Notes: generated by a model not told the origin, from the sequence alone. 21,802 bases of DNA from Pleurotus ostreatus/Saccharomyces cerevisiae fusant (GCA_024196135.1 JAMQCK010000482.1:1-21802); one strand, 5' to 3'. Shown: positions 10,301 through 20,059, numbered from the stretch's first letter. A program made the numbers and translations.

Positions 10301-13137
10301 TCTCGTCACGCACGCTCTGTACGTTTTGGACCGCGCCGACTACGTCTATGTCGTCGATGGTGGCAAGATCGTCGAGCAGGGGACATATCAGGTACGTTGC
10401 GGATAAGCGGTGTCCCAACTCTCTATCTGACTATCTCAAATCATCCAGGATCTCATGTCGCAGGGTCAGACCTTCGCTCGCCTCGTCGAGGAGTACGGCG
10501 TCAAGAACGAAGATGCCGCAGTCACGAAGGCCGAAGACCGCAGCGAAACGGCTACCATCGTCGACGCCAAGGCCGTGGACGTGCCCCAGCAGGCTCTGAT
10601 GCAAGACGAAGAGCGCGCTGTGGGCTCCGTATCGTGGCGCGTCTACCAGAAATACATTCGTTACGCAGGCGGTCTCACTTGGGTTCCCGCGATCATCATC
10701 ATCACTGCGCTTGGTCAATGCTCTCAAGGTATGAATGAAGCCTTTTCGTGTGCTACGCAGGTGCTCATATGGCTTTCAGTCGCGAACACTTTGTTCCTGT
10801 CCTTCTGGTCTTCACAGTCCATTCCCGGATTCTCGAACTCGACGTACATGCTGGTCTACGGGATGCTCGGTGCGCTCGCTCGCTTCCTCGTACTTTACGA
10901 CAAGTACCTGATGAAACATCATCAGGTGTGGCTCAGGCTGTCTTCTCCTTCTTGCTCAACTTCGCGGTCGCGTGGGTAGCAGTCCGAACCTTGCACAGTA
11001 CAAATACTAATGCATCGTTGGTACAGCTTGGTCTGCTTGTTCGCGAGCTTGCGCATCTTCCGTGCTGCACTGCGTAGCGTCCTGCGCTCGTCTGTAGCCT
11101 TCTTCGACACCACCCCCATGGGTTCGTCGCACTCTGCACCTCTTTCATGTACATCTCTGACGAATTTGACAGGAAGAATCATGTCTCGTCTCTCCAAGGA
11201 TCAGGATACTCTGGACGTTGCGCTTGCGACTTCCTTGGCCGTCGTATGTCCCTCGAAAACATCTACCACAACCGAGTCCTGATCTTTCCTAGCTGCTTTC
11301 TCTCTTCGGTAACCTCCTCGGTACCGTCGGCCTTGTGTTCTATATCTTCCCTTACCTTGGCATCATCTTCGCGCCTCTGGGAGTACTGTATTACGTTGTC
11401 GCACTGTACTACAGGAAGTCTTCCGTCGAGACCAAGCGCCTTGATGCCATCCTCCGCTCGTCGCTGTACGCCTCGTACACGGGTAAGTTGCTCTGACAAT
11501 ATACAGTACATTGTTTACTGACAAATTTCTGCAGAGGCCTTGACCGGTCTGCCCACGATCAGGGCTTATGCGTCCCAGGATCGCTTCATCACGAAGTCTG
11601 AACAAGGACAGGACCGGCAGAACAAGGCCACCTACGTCTCTATCTCGATCCAGGTATGTTCTCGTCGCTTACCTTGCTGCAGTCGCTCATTCTTCACGCA
11701 GGCGTGGTTGACCGTCAGGCTGGACCTCTTCGGGAACATGTGAGCTGCAGAAGTCCTTGCGTGCGTGCATACCCTGACTCTCCTTAGTCTTATCCTTGGC
11801 ACTGGTCTCTTTGCGGCCGGCTTCCGCAAGTCAGTCGATCCCGCAAAGATCGGTGCTATTATCTCGTACTGCTTGCCTAGTAAGTTCATCTTCCATAGAC
11901 ATTGCTTCACAATACTAACCTTCTCGCAGTCACCACAACGCTCGGTCAGTGATTTTCCATGTTACCACTCCTCTTCGCTCGTGACTGACCTTCGAACTTC
12001 AGACCAAATCGTCACCCAGTACGCCGAGCTCGAGCAGAACATGAACGCCGTCGAGCGCATCCTCAACTACTCCGAGCTCCCCGCCGAAGCCCCGCCAACC
12101 ACGCCTGAGGACCCGCCCGCGGACTGGCCCTCCCAAGGCCGCATCGAGTTCAAGGACGTCGAAATGGCGTATCGCCCGGGTCTCCCGCTCGTCCTCAAGG
12201 GCGTCAGATTCACCATCGAGCCTGGGGAGAAGGTCGGCATTGTGGGACGCACTGGCGCGGGCAAGAGTACCGTCATCCAGGCGCTCTTCAGGATGACGGA
12301 GCTGCGTAGTGGTTCGATCGAGGTCGATGGCTACGATACCTCCAAGATTGGCCTGGACGTCCTGCGCAGTCGAATGGCGCTCGTGCCGCAGGACTCAACC
12401 CTGTTCTTGTGCGTCGTACTCATTATTTCCTTGGCTAACTTATGCTGATATCTGACTCTAGGGGGACTTTGCGCGAGAACCTGTAAGCTCGTTTCTTTTT
12501 TTTTAACACGCACAAAGATATTGACAGTCCTTTAGCGATCCCACTGGTACCCGTACCGACGCCGAACTGCTTTCCGCCCTGCACTCCGTTCATCTTGTGC
12601 ACGAAGGCAATGCCGACGATGCCAAGTTCAGTCTCGATGCCGCTATCGCCGACGAAGGTCAGTCTAACCACACTCCCCTACTTCATCCGTCAGCTCATAT
12701 ATCCATCACCAGGCTCCAACTACAGTGCCGGCGAGAAGCAGCTCCTCGCCCTCTGCCGCGCGCTCGTCAAGCAGTCCAAGGTCATCGCGCTCGACGAGGC
12801 CACCGCGAACGTCGACGTCGATACGGACGCGAAGCTGCAGCGCACCATCCGGACCGAGTTTAAGTCGAGGACGTTGCTGTGTATTGCGCATAGGTTGAAC
12901 ACTATTGGTGAGGCTGCCCCTACCGGCCAGATTCTTCACAGTGCCAAATGTCATTACTGATCGTCCCTCCCAGCCTACTACGACAAGATCATCGTCATGG
13001 ACGACGGCCGCGTCGCCGAGGTCGGCTCCGTCCTCGGCCTCTTCGACACCGAGGGCTCCATCTTCCGCTCGCTGTGCAACGAGGCGAAGCTTTCCCGCGC
13101 GGACATCGAGAGGATCCGCGGTCAAGAGCCGAGTTGA
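7398..13137 (+). CDS. YOR1: ABCC/Yor1-type full-length ABC transporter, 30 exons
   Basis: ATP-driven exporter of the multidrug-resistance/oligomycin-resistance (Yor1) branch, expected in the plasma membrane. My 30 exons sum to 4191 nt, 1396 aa: 7398-7471, 7536-7612, 7669-7989, 8039-8226, 8276-8297, 8353-8387, 8446-8579, 8631-8685, 8734-8978, 9033-9099, 9154-9222, 9275-9730, 9787-9941, 9993-10104, 10155-10391, 10449-10728, 10780-10869, 10926-10971, 11027-11121, 11173-11243, 11293-11482, 11535-11653, 11702-11739, 11788-11879, 11930-11944, 12003-12408, 12462-12482, 12536-12657, 12713-12907, 12974-13137. Order: N-terminal [19 protein letters not shown]1 about 150-480; NBD1 with Walker A GPIGSGKSS (K581), signature LSGGQ (665-669), Walker B VILLDD (D689, D690 in the Glu position); TMD2 about 820-1090 with [21 protein letters not shown]2 with Walker [10 protein letters not shown] (K1182), signature YSAGEKQ, Walker B VIALDEA (E1306), then IAHRLNTI. 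The NBD2 sequence is closest to Yor1. No L0/TMD0 extension. Substrate unknown. Confidence 0.9.
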
Positions 13138-13619
13138 AGGACTGGACTTATTGATGAACGTTATTTAATATTTCCTCTCCTCCTTTTCCCTCCGCATCAC
13201 CACCTCTCCACATCACCACCCCTCTACATCTGGATCTCATCACCCCTCCACATCATCACCTCTCCTAATGCACCCCCCTCCGCACCCCAGCTATCCTTAT
13301 AGCTCCATACCCATATATCTGCACCCACGCCTCCTACGCTAGCTGACTCACTGCTTAGAATCGCAACGTTCGTTACGCCTATTTAGATGCTATGTGATTG
13401 TTGGAACCTGTCTTGAGTTGGGTTGTGAAGGTTGTGAATAGGCAACAACATTCTCGTCCCACTGGACCTGAATGCCATCCCTTGAAGATGAGTGATCGCA
13501 GTCTATATCCTGCAGTCAACTTCAGTTACCAGGGTCCAGAGGATTGGCCGAAGCCGTGGGTACATCAAACAACAGATGCTTGGAAAACAAACAACACGAA
13601 AGCAGGGTATACATACTAT
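13138..13619. other. Convergent intergenic region, pyrimidine-rich
   Basis: 482 nt between the stop codons of the transporter (+) and the RUS-family gene (-). It begins with an AT-rich stretch (ttatttaatattt) that could serve 3'-end formation, then a C/T/A tract with degenerate repeats, then ordinary sequence. No gene is supported. Confidence 0.5.
13195..13266. repeat. Degenerate 16-nt CATCACCACCTCTCCA-like tandem repeat
   Basis: Imperfect units: catcaccacctctcca (13195), catcaccacccctcta (13211), catctggatct (13227), catcacccctcca (13238), catcatcacctctcct (13251). Purines other than A are nearly absent from the top strand. It lies in the transporter's 3' untranslated region or just past it. 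Confidence 0.65.
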
Positions 13620-15281
13620 CTACAACGGCCTCTTCTCCTGCTCAACCCCAGCCTCCACAATCATCGTCTCCGGCACCCCACTCAACAACTCCATGTCCTT
13701 CGCCTCCATCCTCCACCTCTCCCTTCTCATATCCTCCACAAACACCCCGAACCTTGCCTTCACCACCTCATACGCTCTCCTCACCACCTCCTCGTCCCGC
13801 GCCACCGGGTCCGCTCTTCGCAACGACAACGCCTCCGTCGCATGCGCCCACCCACGCAGGTGGTCCAGCCCGTCGTGACCGGCTTTCAAAGCGATAGCGA
13901 TCCTTCGCGGCGCGGTGAAGTACACGACGTATCGCTCGTGGGCGAACAGCTCGAGATCCGGCGGCACCCTCGAGAGTCGTCGTCCGATCGTACACCAGCC
14001 AACGTGCGCGCCGTCGCCGGCGTGTATGATCGCGCCCGGTCGTGCGAGGATGCCCTCCATGCCCGCGACGACGGCGGGGGAGGAGGCGGTGCCGTACTCG
14101 CGGAAGGACGTCCAGGCGAGGGTGGCGCGTTGTCGGTTCAGCGTGCGTAAACAGACGCCGCGGACGCCGAGGTAGTTCACGGTCAGATGGGCTGCAAGCA
14201 GGGCCAGCAGAAGAGCATGCGTCGCTTGCGTGCTGCTGAGGTGGTGTACGACGAAGGAGCCGGCCTGAGGGGGAGGTCCGTCAGCCGACCACCTTAGCTA
14301 GTCGACAGGTTGCTCAACTTACCAGCATACCCAATAACGCAAGCAGCGTCTCCTTACTCGCGTCCTTCGCATTCACATCGCCAATATCACCAGTACCAAC
14401 CAGCGGCGTCGCAAAATGCAGCGTCAAAGCCGCCTTCGCACCCCCACATATAGTACCGCAAATGGCTCGTGAGGCGCCTGCGAGGCACAAGGCTGCGACT
14501 CGCAAGTTCGCGTGTCCGGAGGCGCGCAGGATGGGAGTAGACGCGTCGAAGATGATAGCCGTGTCGTTGAAGACGTCTGCGAGGAAGCGGAAGGTCTTGG
14601 CTTCGGGGAAGAGGGAGGGGCCGAGGAGGTATGCGGCGATGATTGCTGGAAGGACGTGTGAGCAAGATATGAGGCCTGAGGGGCGGAAGGTTCGGAAAGC
14701 GGACGCACTGGTCAGTCTGCTGAAGACGTCCTGTGCCACCGTGAGCAAGACGGCATTCGTGGCCGTCGCGTTTGCATCGCCCACGCCAAAACCTGTGGCT
14801 TGTCAGATGTTATTTCAATTCGTAAATTGGTAATGCACCTTCCAACAATGCTCTCGACGACAGCAACCCCGCCAGCGAGCTGCAGAAGGCCTGAATCGCA
14901 TTGTATATTTGGTACCTGCGCCGCACGTTAAGACGGCGCCAGCAGACTCATGCCTCCCAGCCTATGTGCACCTCAGGTAGTCTGTTGGAAACTAATTGAG
15001 ATCGTCTGCTTACGGAACTGTATGCGAACACTCACCTGGAGACACGCTATTCGGGAAACCCGCTGGCAAGAAGACCTTCGCCAGGACATCTACCGTGCCA
15101 CTTCGAGTCCCGCCTTCGCCTATATGCAGTGTACTAAAGTCTGATACTCTGGTGATCTCCTGTATAGAGCGGTCAGCACCAGCCACCGCCCTGCACGTTG
15201 TGGGGGAAGTCCAACCTTGTCCTCGCTGTCAAACGTACTTCGAACTCGCCCTGCCTCATCCTTCTCAACAAAGCGCATCAT
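13620..15281 (-). CDS. RUS family protein (DUF647, root-UVB-sensitive type)
   Basis: DUF647/RUS proteins are conserved from fungi to plants and animals (C16orf58 in humans). Plant members act in early UV-B and vitamin B6-linked signalling; no function is established in fungi. Exons on the minus strand: 15281-15216, 15159-15036, 14981-14972, 14915-14839, 14792-14709, 14645-14323, 14264-13620; 442 aa. Diagnostic blocks in order: FLPAGFPNSVSPDYLRYQIY (from about residue 52), CSSLAGLLSSRALLEGFGVG, GDANATATNAVL, FPEAKTFRFLADVFNDTAII, LCLAGASRAICG, GDVNAKDASKETLLALLGML, then NYLGVRGVCLRTLNRQRATL. Several hydrophobic stretches fit a membrane-associated protein. Exon 3 is only 10 nt yet encodes part of the conserved DYLRYQ motif. 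Two ATGs stand in tandem at the start; I took the first. The C-terminus is a less conserved Arg/Glu-rich region. Convergent with the transporter. Confidence 0.88.
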
Positions 15282-15759
15282 GACTCAGAAATATACGCGC
15301 GCGCAAGTCGTGATACGTTGAGGACAAGGGCATAGACACCGAGTAGAACCTCTTGAGTTCGATACGATGACGGCAAGGTGGAATGTGGGGAAGCCAGCGG
15401 GGTGAGCGGCCCGATGCTAGGCTAAGTCACGTGATAAACGCAAGCATGGACCCACAAGCTGAATACAATCGCGAATCATCAAGGTGAGAGGACCTCGCAA
15501 CGGCCCATTGCACGAAGAGGTAGGCAAGTCAGCGTACAAATTATATATCTGATATTTTCAGCCGTATATACGGGCAGTAGTACATTAGTTTTGCGGTTAG
15601 GTACGTTACTGTCCAGTAAGTATCATCACGATCTGCAGAGCTGGAAAGCGATAGATAGTGTCCTTGTCCCGTGGCCTGTCCCTTCAAAAAGGTAATAGAG
15701 ACAGCGAGCACGGGTTTCGGTTGTCCGTTGGGATATAGCTTGCGCTATGATACATTCGT
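15282..15759. promoter_or_regulatory. Upstream region of the RUS-family gene
   Basis: 478 nt between the RUS-family start (minus strand) and the stop of the next minus-strand gene. It should hold the RUS promoter and the 3' end of the neighbour. A palindromic TCACGTGA lies at 15427-15434, about 146 nt upstream of the RUS ATG, and is a candidate bHLH site. The part at 15530-15600 is AT-rich. No coding signal. Confidence 0.45.
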
Positions 15760-16653
15760 TCAATTGCGTTGTGATGTGGGAGAGTTCGGAGGTGACGGGG
15801 TTGGGCAGTTCATGCGAGACTTCAATTCGTTCAGGATGCGAGCGACACGGCCGGCCACCTCAAGGATGAGAGCACGATCAGATGGATGAACGTAGGACAG
15901 GGTCCTCGTATTGAACCTGTCGGGATGCCTGTTCGCCACAATCAGCACCCATCCACCGTAGCTAGCTCCTAGCACTCACCAGCGCAGAATCTCCTGCTTC
16001 AGCCGGTTCCTCTCCTGCTCCATCGTAAGCCCCTCGTCGCGGAACAGAAACTCCTCCACGTCCTCCACCCGGACATCCTCCGCCGACCGCACAGCCTGCA
16101 GCACTGGCCACGGGAACGACCCGACGCGCAGCGAGCCCGGATGCACGCGACCAGCTACTAGGAAGTGCCACGCAACGTTGTACTGGTCCTGCGCGGCTTC
16201 TTTCCTTTGGCGCTCCTCTTTCTTGCGCTGCAGTTCCTCCGCCTCCCTCTGCCGCCGCGTCTCCTCCGCACGCCGCCTTTCCATCTCGAGGCGCTTCTCC
16301 TCGGCCCGCGCCTCGCGCGCGACCTTGTCAAGCACCTCGCGGAAGAGCGCGATATTGCCGCGCGGATGGATGGGGGTGGGGCGCACAGTCAGGTCCTCGG
16401 CCTCTGGCTGCACGGGAAACCTGGCCGCAAGTGGCGGACGCGCCTTGATCGTCGCCTCGTCGAATTCTGGCGCGGGCTGTGGCGCGGCGGTCTTGGGAGC
16501 GCGGATGGTGTTCTCATTGAGAGAGGTTTTGCGGGGGATAGGCTGATGGGAGGGGATGATCTGAGGGAAGCTATCCAAGCGTAGGTTGTCGTGCGACATG
16601 CGCGTGTAGGGGTGCCGGCGCGGGCGGCGCTGGGGTGCCTTGACGTTGTACAT
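15760..16653 (-). CDS. Coiled-coil protein with C-terminal RWHPDRF motif (NFKBIL1/J-like)
   Basis: Two exons on the minus strand, 16653-15980 and 15928-15760, intron 51 nt (donor gtgagt, branch gctgat, acceptor aacag); 280 aa. N-terminal 100 residues are basic and Pro-rich, likely disordered. Residues about 105-155 form a highly charged helix (AEEKRLEMERRRAEETRRQ and onward), probably a coiled coil. Then QYNVAWHFLVAG, GSFPWPVLQAV and NRLKQEILRWHPDRFNTRTL follow. The intron falls exactly in the Trp codon of RWHPDRF. A PWP-type strand followed by an (R)WHPDRF helix is seen at the C-terminus of NFKBIL1-related proteins and recalls helix II plus HPD of J domains (H226-P227-D228), but the full J-domain fold is not evident. 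Function unknown; a nuclear or RNP role, as proposed for NFKBIL1, would be inference. A second in-frame ATG at 16599 (MSHDNLRL) is a possible start. Confidence 0.78.
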
Positions 16654-16664
16654 CGTCGGGGCGC

Positions 16665-16700
16665 GTTTAGTCGCCTTTAGTCGCGTTCAGTCGCGGTTAG
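16665..16700. repeat. 10-nt tandem repeat next to a start codon
   Basis: Units gtttagtcgc, ctttagtcgc, gttcagtcgc and a degenerate ggttag follow each other. On the minus strand they read as GCGACTAAA-type motifs 12-47 nt upstream of the ATG at 16653, so they lie in the leader or core promoter of the coiled-coil gene. Confidence 0.6.
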
Positions 16701-17311
16701 TTAGCAAGTCGTGGAAGGGCCGTGGGGGTTCGTAAAGAGGAACGAAAAGAAAGGAGTTCAAAGTCCGGCAAGAGTCCGAGCAGAGCACGCAGGCATCCTG
16801 GTGACCGTTCTGAGTAAAACACCGATCGAATGCGGAGGAAGGCCCGGAATGGACAGTGACGTCGGTCTAGATCACTAACTTGCGTCACAAATCCTTCCTT
16901 TTCCGGCTGTTCCATTGTCCTCAACCAGCCGTACTGCTATTCAGGGATTACAGTTAGAGACTCACCAGTGCTCACCATGCCTCGCGCGCAATTCCATCTG
17001 CGAAGCTTTCCCACATGCGCTGCTGTCAGCTGCTGATCCTCATTCTCATTCCTGACTTTCGCGGTCATTATTGTGGCGCTCGTGGCGTTGTCTGTTCAGA
17101 CATTTCTCCAGCAGAAATGAACTAGAGTGTAAGGTGGAGAGAGGAAGGAGGAGGTATCGCATTCGGAAATTAAGGTTGCTCTGTAGCTGCCACTATAACC
17201 TAAATACATATGCCATGAACCAGTCAACAAATCTATATCTGCAAGAGTCGGTGCGTATTATGAACAGTCGGGAGTCGTATCGCGGGGCCTGGGTGCATGA
17301 TTCTTTCTGTA

Positions 17312-17396
17312 GGCACGCATGGGTCAACCTGTACGCATGCATAGGTCGACCTGTACGCTTGCATGGGTCAAGTTGGATACGTAGATGGGTCAAGGT
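17312..17396. repeat. 22-nt minisatellite, about four units
   Basis: Four imperfect units: ggcacgcatgggtcaacct (17312, shortened), then 22-nt units starting at 17331, 17353 and 17375, each of the type GTACGCATGCATGGGTCAAC plus two bases. Each has a core close to ATGGGTCAA. It lies about 240 nt past the stop of the acidic-tail gene. Confidence 0.7.
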
Positions 17397-17632
17397 GAGG
17401 TGCACCTGCATATGCGTAGGTTGGGAAGTTGAGATTGTTGTTTATCGCGAGCCCGCCTGTGCGGGCCTCGCGGTTGGAAAGCGCAGGATGAGCTGGCCGC
17501 CGGTGGTGAGAACGATGCGCACCAGCAGCACGAGCAAGACGTGCCGATGGCAGAAGCAAGACGCGCTGGTTGCAGGATCGAGACGTGCCAGTGACATGAA
17601 CGAGACGCGCGGAGGAAACATCAGCCGACCGA

Positions 17633-19557
17633 CTACGGCTCCACCGACACCTCCCGCTCGTACACTTCGTCCTCCCTCGTAAGGTCGATGAACAGGTCTT
17701 CGTCGAGAAGATCGTCGCTCGGTCGCTCGTACACGAGGTCGTCGTCATTTGCGAGCTCGTCTTCTTCATCAGCGGCGTGGTCGTCCTCCTGCTCAGCGGC
17801 TACATCTCCCTCCCAAAAAGCAGCTTCGGCGTCTTCGGCGGCTTCCTCCTCTGCCCGAGCAGCAGCCTCATCCTCCTCCTGCGACTGCCTGAGCATCTCA
17901 GTGAGGAAGTCATCGTCTAGCTCCTCGTCATCGGCCTCCGGCTGAGGTTTCGAGGGTCCCACCTGCGCCTTCGATGTTCCTGCCTTCATCGAGGTAGAGG
18001 CGCCAGCCTTGAGCAAGGCAGAGGCTCGCGAGCGTGAGGCCCCCGCTTTCAAGAGAGCCGAAGAACGTGCACGCTCGCCCCCCGCCTTCATCGACACCGC
18101 GACCTTCCTCTTCCGCACCGGCCCCAATCTCTCCTCCTCCGGCTCCGCACTGCTCCCCCTCTCACTCTCTACCTCGTCGTACTTCGTCATCCACGGCTTC
18201 CTCTTCTCCAGCGCGATGAACTTCTCCGTGCTGTCCACCCTCTTGCGCAGGTGCGCGCTCGGGAGGGGCGTGAACTTGGGGAAGGTCGAGAAGGGGAGCT
18301 CGTTGCCGTGCATGTAGGAGGCGGGGCCAGACGCGTAGACGGATGGGCCGGACGCGTAGACGGAGGGGAAGGGGTAGACGTTGGTGGCATTCGCAGGGGT
18401 AGGAAGCACAGGAGACGACGAGGCTTGCGTGGGGGATGAGGAGTAGGTGAGGCCGGGTGTTTTGGGTTCCTGGGGGAGAGGTACTTGTGTTAGTGATACT
18501 TAGAGGAGCTGCACAGTTGCACGTACATCGACCTCCAGTTCGCCAAGGGTGCGAATAGCCCGTCTGCGGAAGAACTTCTCGAACGCGCCCTCCCTATTCC
18601 ACTTCGCGATCATCGGGTCCGTCTCGTCACCCTCCTCATCCGTTTCTGTGTCGCCGCCGGCATCGTCCTCGACATCGCTATAATCGTGGTCGGGGTCGCG
18701 CGCGAGCAGGCTCGTTTGCCCGTGGGCTTTGAAAACGAACGGGGCGTTGCCCTTGCCGCGGCGGGTCTTGACGGATTCGGTGTTGATCGTAAGATGAAGT
18801 TGGACGGCGGGGTTGTTGTTCGATTTCTGTGGCGAACATCAGTATCTGGTAGACAAAAACCTTGTTGTGTGGCACGCACCCAGACAATAGCGCGCGTCAA
18901 GCTGTCCTTGACGGCGTCCGATGAGTTAAGGCCCATCGGGAACACCTGCGCGATCGTGAAATCCTCCTCGCCCTCCCAGCGGGTATCGTCCTCCTGCAGC
19001 TCATCCTCGTCATCGTCGAACACCTTCTCCTCATCTTCGTGGGTAAATGGGTGCTTGGACCCAGACAGCTTGACCGTGGTCACAGCGCTAAAAATCTCGC
19101 CCGGGCGCTTCTTCGAGTGCATCACCACGTCGCGCTTCACCTCGAAGACGTGCCGCCCACTCGAGTGGTCGTCCCCGTCATACGGGCCGCCGAAGAGGTA
19201 GGCGATCAGCGCGCGGAGGTGCGTGAACGTGTAGTTCAGCGGTAGCTGCACGATGCGGTACACGGGGTGCACGCGCTTCGCGGAGTGCACGACGAGCTGC
19301 ATGCGCAGGACGACGTGCTTGCCGAAGGAGGACGGGTCGGGGAGCCGGCGGGAGAGCTTGACGACGTGGTGGCGGCCGAGGGGATTCCCGGGGGAGTCGA
19401 GCGGGTTTTCGGGGAGGCCGCTGAAGTCGAGGGAGGGCCGAGGGACGTAGGAAGCACGCTGTGGCCGCGGCTTCTGCGGAGTGCACGGCACGCTCGTCGC
19501 GCGCCGCTTGGCGGGCGACTCGAGCTGGCCGGCGGATAGTCTGCGCTTTCCGAGCAT
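17633..19557 (-). CDS. Large acidic-tail protein, possible pRiA4b-ORF3-like domain with UIM-like and SIM-like motifs
   Basis: Three exons on the minus strand: 19557-18880, 18826-18527, 18469-17633; introns 53 and 57 nt; 604 aa. The N-terminus has a bipartite basic signal (KRR at 4-6, KRR at 17-19), suggesting a nuclear protein. A folded region spans about residues 80-265: HVVLRMQLVVHSAKRVHPVY, RIVQLPLNYTFTHLRALIAY, GRHVFEVKRD, EDFTIAQVF, then AIVWKSNNNPAVQLHLTI across the first splice. A strand, a P-L-x-x-T-F-x-x-L helix, H-x-F-E-V and a later W-containing strand pair resemble the pRiA4b ORF3-like fold; I call this tentatively. After it come an acidic linker, the repeats SALLKAGAS/SMKAG (about 452-490), a UIM-like helix (511-526), an Ala/Glu-rich helix and an acidic end with DLFIDLTREDE (584-594). 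No enzyme motif seen. Exon joins are phase 0, giving a smooth protein. Confidence 0.75.
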
Positions 19558-20059
19558 TATTTCGCTGGGTTGGTTCTGGTTCGGTGGAGGGTTCGGGAGC
19601 GGTAAAACAAATCGAGGGAGACAGATATAAAGCGAGATTATGGGTGGTCAAAGTGTGTACAAAAGAAAGAACAAGGTGGGGGGATGGTGGTGGCAGCGGT
19701 CAAGTTATGAACGGGAACAAGACTCGGAAGTAGATCATACGCCCGCCCAAACATGCGTCAACTTTCAACGCGTCGCGTGTTTTTGTCAACGTGATCGTGT
19801 CTCCAACCGTGACAATAACCTGGAAGTAACGCTCATGGCCTGCTCTCAACAAATCTTCCGGACAGTTTCGATACTAGGACTCGGAACTCCGAACCTATGG
19901 AAGGTGTTCTTGACGCGCTAGCTCTCTCGTCTCTCTCAAATAATAAGATGTCCTACTTCCCCGCCCGGAAGCCCAACCTCAGAATGACGTCGACAAGACC
20001 CTGCACAAGCACAAAAAGCTCACTTGAATGCTTACTTCCTGCTATCATCTACTCCCAGC
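19558..20059. promoter_or_regulatory. Divergent upstream region, acidic-tail gene / SDR locus
   Basis: 502 nt between two divergent starts. It should contain the promoter and leader of the acidic-tail gene (-) and what is left of the SDR promoter (+). No clear TATA box, repeat or coding signal stands out. Confidence 0.4.

Larger units (their letters stand above)
16654..17632. other. Intergenic region with two small tandem repeats
   Basis: 979 nt between two minus-strand genes: promoter of the coiled-coil gene at the left, 3' region of the acidic-tail gene at the right. It contains the 10-nt repeat at 16665-16700 and the 22-nt repeat at 17312-17396. One long plus-strand open frame (17071-17682) has a Trp/Cys/Arg-rich composition and runs through the minisatellite and antisense into the neighbouring gene, so I do not regard it as a gene. 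Confidence 0.45.

Noticed and set aside
10729..10779. Reading through without splicing at the start of TMD2 (frame stays open)
   Set aside because: The open frame adds [16 protein letters not shown], absent from the family; gtatga to tttcag splicing restores the [11 protein letters not shown] order.
17071..17682. 203-aa plus-strand open frame
   Set aside because: Trp/Cys/Arg-rich without family resemblance, runs through the minisatellite and overlaps the end of the acidic-tail gene in antisense.
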